Source: Owenia fusiformis
Taxonomy: Eukaryota > Annelida > Polychaeta > Sabellida > Oweniidae
Length of the DNA stretch: 64,000 nt
Direction: 5' to 3'
Assembly (NCBI GenBank): GCA_903813345.2
Contig: CAIIXF020000009.1
Span: 1,860,001-1,924,000 of the forward strand
The notes under the pieces are model-generated. The model had not been told where the DNA came from. It worked only from the letters and a program-made list of their open reading frames with translations, and made no database searches. Made by a program: the position numbers and the translations under genes. Positions 58,990-64,000 of the stretch are shown one piece after another. Position 1 is the first letter of the stretch, and each line of letters begins with the position of its first letter.

Positions 58990-60345
58990 TTTTAAACTTG
59001 AACTACATTTCCTATCATCACATGCATTAATTTGATCCGTCAAACTTGAAATACATTTCCTATCTTCACATGCAACAATTTGACCTGTCAAATTTGAACT
59101 ACATTTCCTATCATCACATGCAATAATTTGATCAGTCAAACTTGAACTCCATGTCCTATCTTCACTTGCAACAATTTGACCTGTCAAACTTGAACTACAT
59201 TTCTACCCTCACATGCAACAATTTGACCTGTCATACTTGAACTACATTTCCTATCATCACATGCAATAATTTGATCCATCAAACTTGAACTACATTTCCT
59301 ATCTTCACATGCAACAATTTGACCTGTCAAACTTGAACTACATTTCCTATCATCACATGCAATAATTTGATCCGTCAAACTTGAACTACATTTCCTATCT
59401 TCACGTGCAACAATTTGACCTGTCAAACTTGAACTACATTTCCTATCATCACATGCAACAATTTGACCTGTCATACTTGAACTACATTTCCTATCATCAC
59501 ATGCAATAATTTGATCCGTCATACTTGAACTACATTTCCTATCATCACATGCAACAATTTGACCTGTCATACTTGAACTACATTTCCTATCATCACATGC
59601 AACAATTTGACCTGTCATACTTGAACTACATTTCCTATCATCACATGCAATAATTTGATCCGGCAAACTTGAACTACATTTCCTATCATCACATGCAACA
59701 ATTTGACCTGTCATACTTGAACTACATTTCCTATCATCACATGCAATAATTTGATCCGTCAAACTTGAACTACATGTCCTATGTTCCCATGCAATAATTT
59801 GATCCATCAATCCTGAACTACATTTCCTATCTTCACATGCAACAATTTGACCTGTCAAACTTGAACTACATTTCCTATCATCACATGCAATAATTTGATC
59901 CGTCAAACTTGAACTACATGTCCTATGTTCCCATGCAATAATTTGATCCGTCAATCCTGAACTACATTTCCTATCTTCACATGCAACAATTTGACCTGTC
60001 AAACTTGAACTACATTTCCTATCATCACATGCAATAATTTGATCCGTCAAACTTGAACTACATTTCCTATCTTCACATGCAACAATTTGACCTGTTATAC
60101 TTGAACTACATTTCCTATCATCATATGCAATAATCTGATCCGTCAAACTTGATTTACATTTCCTATCTTCACATGCAACAATTTGACCTGTCATACTTGA
60201 ACTACATTTCCTATCATCACATGCAATAATTTGATCCGTCAAACTTGAACTACATTTCCTATCATCACATACAATAATTTGATCCGTCAAACTTGAACTC
60301 CTATCCTAACATGCGACAATTTGACCTGTTAAAGTCGAACTACAT
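58990..60345. repeat. 48-bp minisatellite, about 28 copies, dimeric
   Basis: The unit TTTGATCCGTCAAACTTGAA CTACATTTCC TATCATCACATGCAATAA (in parts, 48 bp) repeats throughout. Two types alternate through much of the array: ATCATCACATGCAATAATTTGATC and ATCTTCACATGCAACAATTTGACC (in parts), a 96-bp dimer. Because 48 is a multiple of three the minus strand stays open at 60290-59184 (368 codons, 16-residue repeats around ACDDRKCSSSL). I see no signal peptide, flanking domain or splice context and treat the frame as a by-product. Confidence 0.9.
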
Positions 60346-61800
60346 TAAAGATACATGTAGTTGATTATATGCTATTTGGACCATGAACACTTTTAGCGCA
60401 CTTTAGTTTTGAGGATGACTTCCGGAAGTTAATTCAATCATCAATCATCACTCAACGTTAATTTGAGCGTGAAAAGACCAGAATATAGGGAATTCGAAAG
60501 TGATGTATTGAATCAGAAATAAACATTGATAAGGGGTAGGAAGGAGATCTGTTTATAAATAAGGAAGCTAGGGACTGAGTTGAGGTTATCTAAGTTCACT
60601 GACTGGACCTTTGGGAGGATATAAAACAGTTTTCAATGGTAAAGAATGGATAAAACATGTTCAGAATCCCAATTGCATAACAAACAATCGAAACCTATCC
60701 ATGTAATTAATTTCACAATGGTCCATGATTAACTTAATTTTTGATGTATCACAATGAGAATGCTGAATACGATAAGTCGTGTTCGAATTATGCAAAACAA
60801 GGGTATACAAGGCAATGGCCAGACCGGGATAATTGGTCCTGCGATAGTCAACGATTACTTTTCGGTTTGGCCGAACTATTAATGAAAGGGGGGAGTGTGA
60901 TAGTTTATTTGGTTGATATAAACGGTTTTAAATCCTGCTAGAATTAAGCGAGACAAGACGTATTAGATATTAATTCAAACAACATGCAACAGACGCTCCC
61001 CACAGTAACAAATGTTAGAGAACACATTACTCCCTAATAAATTGCAGCTGAAGCTCGGTCTTAACAGTGTTACCTTTTCGTAGTGACATTATCATAACAT
61101 GGTAAAATCAGACCTTAGATTTTGATAGAGAGGTATGAACGTGATGCCCAAACATATCGACATTCTAATTCCTGTAAAATGTTATTGAATTCCAATGAGT
61201 TAACCATGGTACTTTATCTAGGGGCAACTCTTAGCCTAATTTCAAAGAGATATGTTTATGTAAGGCATGGGCATGGTTGGAATAATTGAATAAGCAAGCT
61301 CAACCTTCACGTCGCCTTACTTCTAACATTTATTAATAAGGTGAACAGAAGCTTGGGGTAACAGAGGCGAATAATACTCAAGGCAAATAAGGCAAGAATT
61401 CTACCCGTAAGCTAGGATATATAGGTAATTGCGAAATTGTTAATATATCATTCTGAATTATAACAGGTCTCTCAGGATATGCAAATGTGTCTTTTTCATG
61501 GACATTTTCTGAACTATTCAATTGACACTTAATGCAATGCAATCTCATGCAACTAAGTTTTTTTAGTTAATTTTATTGCCTTAATTTTCTTTTCGAGTAG
61601 CTTACTTTATTCTACTATATTAAACTTAACTACAGACATACTGCTTTTTCAGTATTTGGGTATGAACAACAACATTGTAAAGTGAATGGAAATGTTATTA
61701 CCCATATTCCCCCGGTCTTTCTTGTGTAGACATTTGCTCATTTAAAATCAAAATGGCAACTAAACAACTCAAAACGAAATAATAAAACTAGATCCTAACA
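60346..61800. other. Spacer without recognised genes
   Basis: Short open frames such as 60741-60941 show no family features. Confidence 0.4.
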
Positions 61801-61819
61801 CGTAGGAGTTGATCAGATG

Positions 61820-62200
61820 CTTTACATTTTGCATGACACCAGTATTTTGTTATCTCGGCGAGTTAAAGTCAAAGAGCATTTCATTTTCGCACTCAAGAGT
61901 GTCTCACAGTATCTCAATATTTACTTATTCAAAATTATTAAATTATTCCAACTGGTTCGTTTATTAGATTAGAGGAAGTGATCTGTTGCATTTTATTTAT
62001 CCGTGACAGGAGTATTTTGTTATCTCGACGGGATCGAGCCAAAGGGCAACTCTTTCATCCTAATATTTACTACTTCCAAAATTATGGATTCAAACTAGTT
62101 CTTTTATTAGACGAAGTGAGCTGTTGCATTTCATTTTAACATGACACGAGTATTTTGTTATCTTGACAGGATCGAGTGAAAGTGCATTTTTCCATCACTA
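61820..62200. repeat. Three diverged tandem repeats, about 150 bp each
   Basis: The order TGTTGCATTT, TGACA(C/G)(C/G)AGTATTTTGTTATCT, GA(C/G)(G/A)GGATCGAG-like, AAAG(A/G)GCA and ATTATTCCAACTGGTTC/ATGGATTCAAACTAGTTC recurs near 61820, 61980 and 62120. Confidence 0.65.
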
Positions 62201-62513
62201 TATGTCATCTACATCCCATGTGGATAATGAATACGTCCTGGATAATATTGTGAAGCGTCCAAATTAGAAAGTAACGTATCCAACCATCGATGCATTAAAC
62301 AGCATTTGATCTAACCCCCTCCACTGTATTAAGTCTATTGTTTTCAGAGTGTCATAATGCTTCCTAGATGGTTACTAGGTCTAGGGTAGGGTAGGGGGTA
62401 GACATCGTTGCTTTGTAGGTTAGGTCACCAGGGGTCTCCTTTCCTCGTGACTCCTTTTGCTCTTAGACATTTTTTCATGCTAGGTTCTTGGATACCTTTT
62501 TGCTCCACACGTT

Positions 62514-62535
62514 TTAACACAGGTACCTGTGTTAA
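62514..62535. promoter_or_regulatory. 22-bp perfect palindrome containing CAGGTACCTG
   Basis: Eleven bases, TTAACACAGGT, are followed by their exact complement. The core CAGGTACCTG holds two opposed CAGGT sites, the half-site recognised by Snail/ZEB zinc-finger repressors. No gene is recognised next to it. Confidence 0.4.
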
Positions 62536-62539
62536 TAGT

Positions 62540-64000
62540 ATCTAGAATTTTGGCTTCCCTTTTTATGAATTCTGATTAGGAATACTTTAATTCAGGTAAA
62601 TATCTCAAGATAATATTATATATTTCCCTCTGACAAATGGTCCTTTAACTGATACGATGTGGTGCAACGAGGGAGCCAAAGAGGTATGATGTACATGGCA
62701 TCGATAGTGTAAAAATACGATTTAAAGAAGAACGGGTAGATTAGATCAATCTCTCAAGCAACATTTGTACATGACGGTTATCATTCCATTTGGATAAGTT
62801 AATAGCAAAACAAATAATGGAAGATCGCCTTTCAAAACATGGACGAGTTTTGGAGTCATTGCTATTCTGGTATTATTATTTAGTAGAACCAGTGGCTCTT
62901 GATATTGTCTTACAAGAAAGAGGAAAAGAATGATCGTAAAATATATGTCTTAACAATATTGCTTGATTTAATCCACCACTTTAGATCGTGATAAGATACC
63001 ATTGACATATTCGACATTATTCACAAGTATCTTGTTACTCATTTAGTACTCAGGCAAGACAAGAACCAGAAGTATTAGAGTCTTGAGGTTTGGAAGTACA
63101 GGGCACCAAGTGTAAACTTCAGGCCAGGATGGTGAATGAACAATCAATAGATGTAACGATATGAGTTATAGTGCTATTCTATGAATAACAGAACTCAAGT
63201 TAAATGATTAATATGCAATGCTTGGATTTTGATCAAGTTCAAATAAATATACTATTTTTAAAGGTGCTATATAACCCTCAGTCCTTAAGCCATAAATCAG
63301 TCATTCAATATATAATGTGTGGACCAAAAGAAGGTCTGCAGTTATCCGACTATCTCTTTCTGTGAACTAAAGACCTACTTCTGGGCCACCTTTCATTTTG
63401 GATTTCCCTCACTCCATTTCACACAGGGTGATATATGCATGCGCATATATATTAACCTACTTATACTATGTAGCCTGCAAAGCATCTAGAGGCGCCGTAG
63501 TTAATACACGATGATTTTGAGATCAGATACCAGGCTTGATGCTGCAATCGTGCAATTTGTTACAATATAGCTAATATTCTCATTCACCAAGGATGATCTG
63601 TATATTAATGAGTAACACATTGTCTTGGGGAATCATTGTCAGCTTTGGTATTCATCACTACAGCATCCCAATCCAATATTAGTGACTGTGTTAAAACTCC
63701 GAGAGTCTAACCTCCGACATTGATGCTAAAGGGCGAGCAACATGCAGAACGCCAACCTTTAATATATATCTCCCTTCAATTTCAGTTCGGGCTGGAATTA
63801 TTAATTTGTTAGCAACCAAAGAACAGTACTATCTAGTACTTAATATATCAGGAATGCAATACAGTTTATGAAAACACGCAATATAATATTGAGATAATAT
63901 TGTGTGACTCGTGTGATAAAAGTGAGTCCATCCAAGCGGGTATTGACCCATGTCGATGAACAAAGGTGGTGGATCTAGATTGAGCGTCTGTAATGTCATT
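62540..64000. other. Spacer without recognised genes
   Basis: I see no coding, RNA or repeat structure that I can support. Confidence 0.4.

Noticed and set aside
59184-60290. 368-residue repeat protein
   Set aside because: The frame exists only because a 48-bp minisatellite is a multiple of three; no signal peptide, non-repeat domain or splice context.

Overview
This is a eukaryotic window: spliceosomal introns with GT/AG boundaries, AT-rich spacer and many transposable elements. The gene set (secreted C-type lectins, a SUEL/rhamnose-binding lectin domain, a selenocysteine glutathione peroxidase, a stargazin-like calcium-channel gamma/TARP exon) points to a marine invertebrate animal. A lophotrochozoan such as a mollusc, or an invertebrate deuterostome, would fit, but the sequence alone does not let me name the species.

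Layout. 1-3.7 kb: gene-poor. 3.80-5.06 kb (minus): a four-exon DUF4440/SnoaL-like gene that I could assemble completely. 5.12-23.40 kb: one LTR element (copy A) without gag-pol, with 4-bp target duplications and a 19-nt primer-binding site matching the 3' end of tRNA-Leu. Its right LTR is split by a 12.9-kb insert with CCCCAGC...GCTGGGG termini. That insert carries a 190-bp satellite array at its left end and a 119-bp array at its right end, both organised as alternating dimers, with several smaller inverted-repeat elements between. 23.4-29.9 kb: fold-back elements and a possible small minus-strand gene. 30.04-34.3 kb (plus): a three-exon secreted selenoprotein glutathione peroxidase with an in-frame TGA and a canonical SECIS element in the 3' UTR. 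34.89-35.41 kb (minus) and 38.35-38.85 kb (plus): two single-exon C-type lectins. 37.16-37.49 kb: a tRNA-derived SINE. 39.0-44.9 kb: nested DNA transposons, a LINE 3' end and a second fold-back copy. 45.09-54.0 kb (plus): a five-exon gene that I infer joins a signal peptide, a short coiled coil, a SUEL domain and a C-type lectin domain; its last intron holds a second, nearly intact copy (B) of the LTR element in antisense. 56.7-56.9 kb: one exon of a stargazin-like gene whose remaining exons I cannot find here. 58.0-60.3 kb: 68-bp and 48-bp minisatellites. 60.3-64 kb: no recognised gene.

Biologically the window reads as a small cluster of secreted defence or recognition genes (three CTL domains and one SUEL domain) beside an extracellular-type antioxidant enzyme, in a region repeatedly invaded by young, nested mobile elements. 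The three CTL domains share a QPD carbohydrate motif and all replace the usual WND calcium motif by WAD. The C-terminal half of CTL2 and the final exon of the fusion gene, with their 3' UTRs, are almost identical, which suggests recent duplication or gene conversion.
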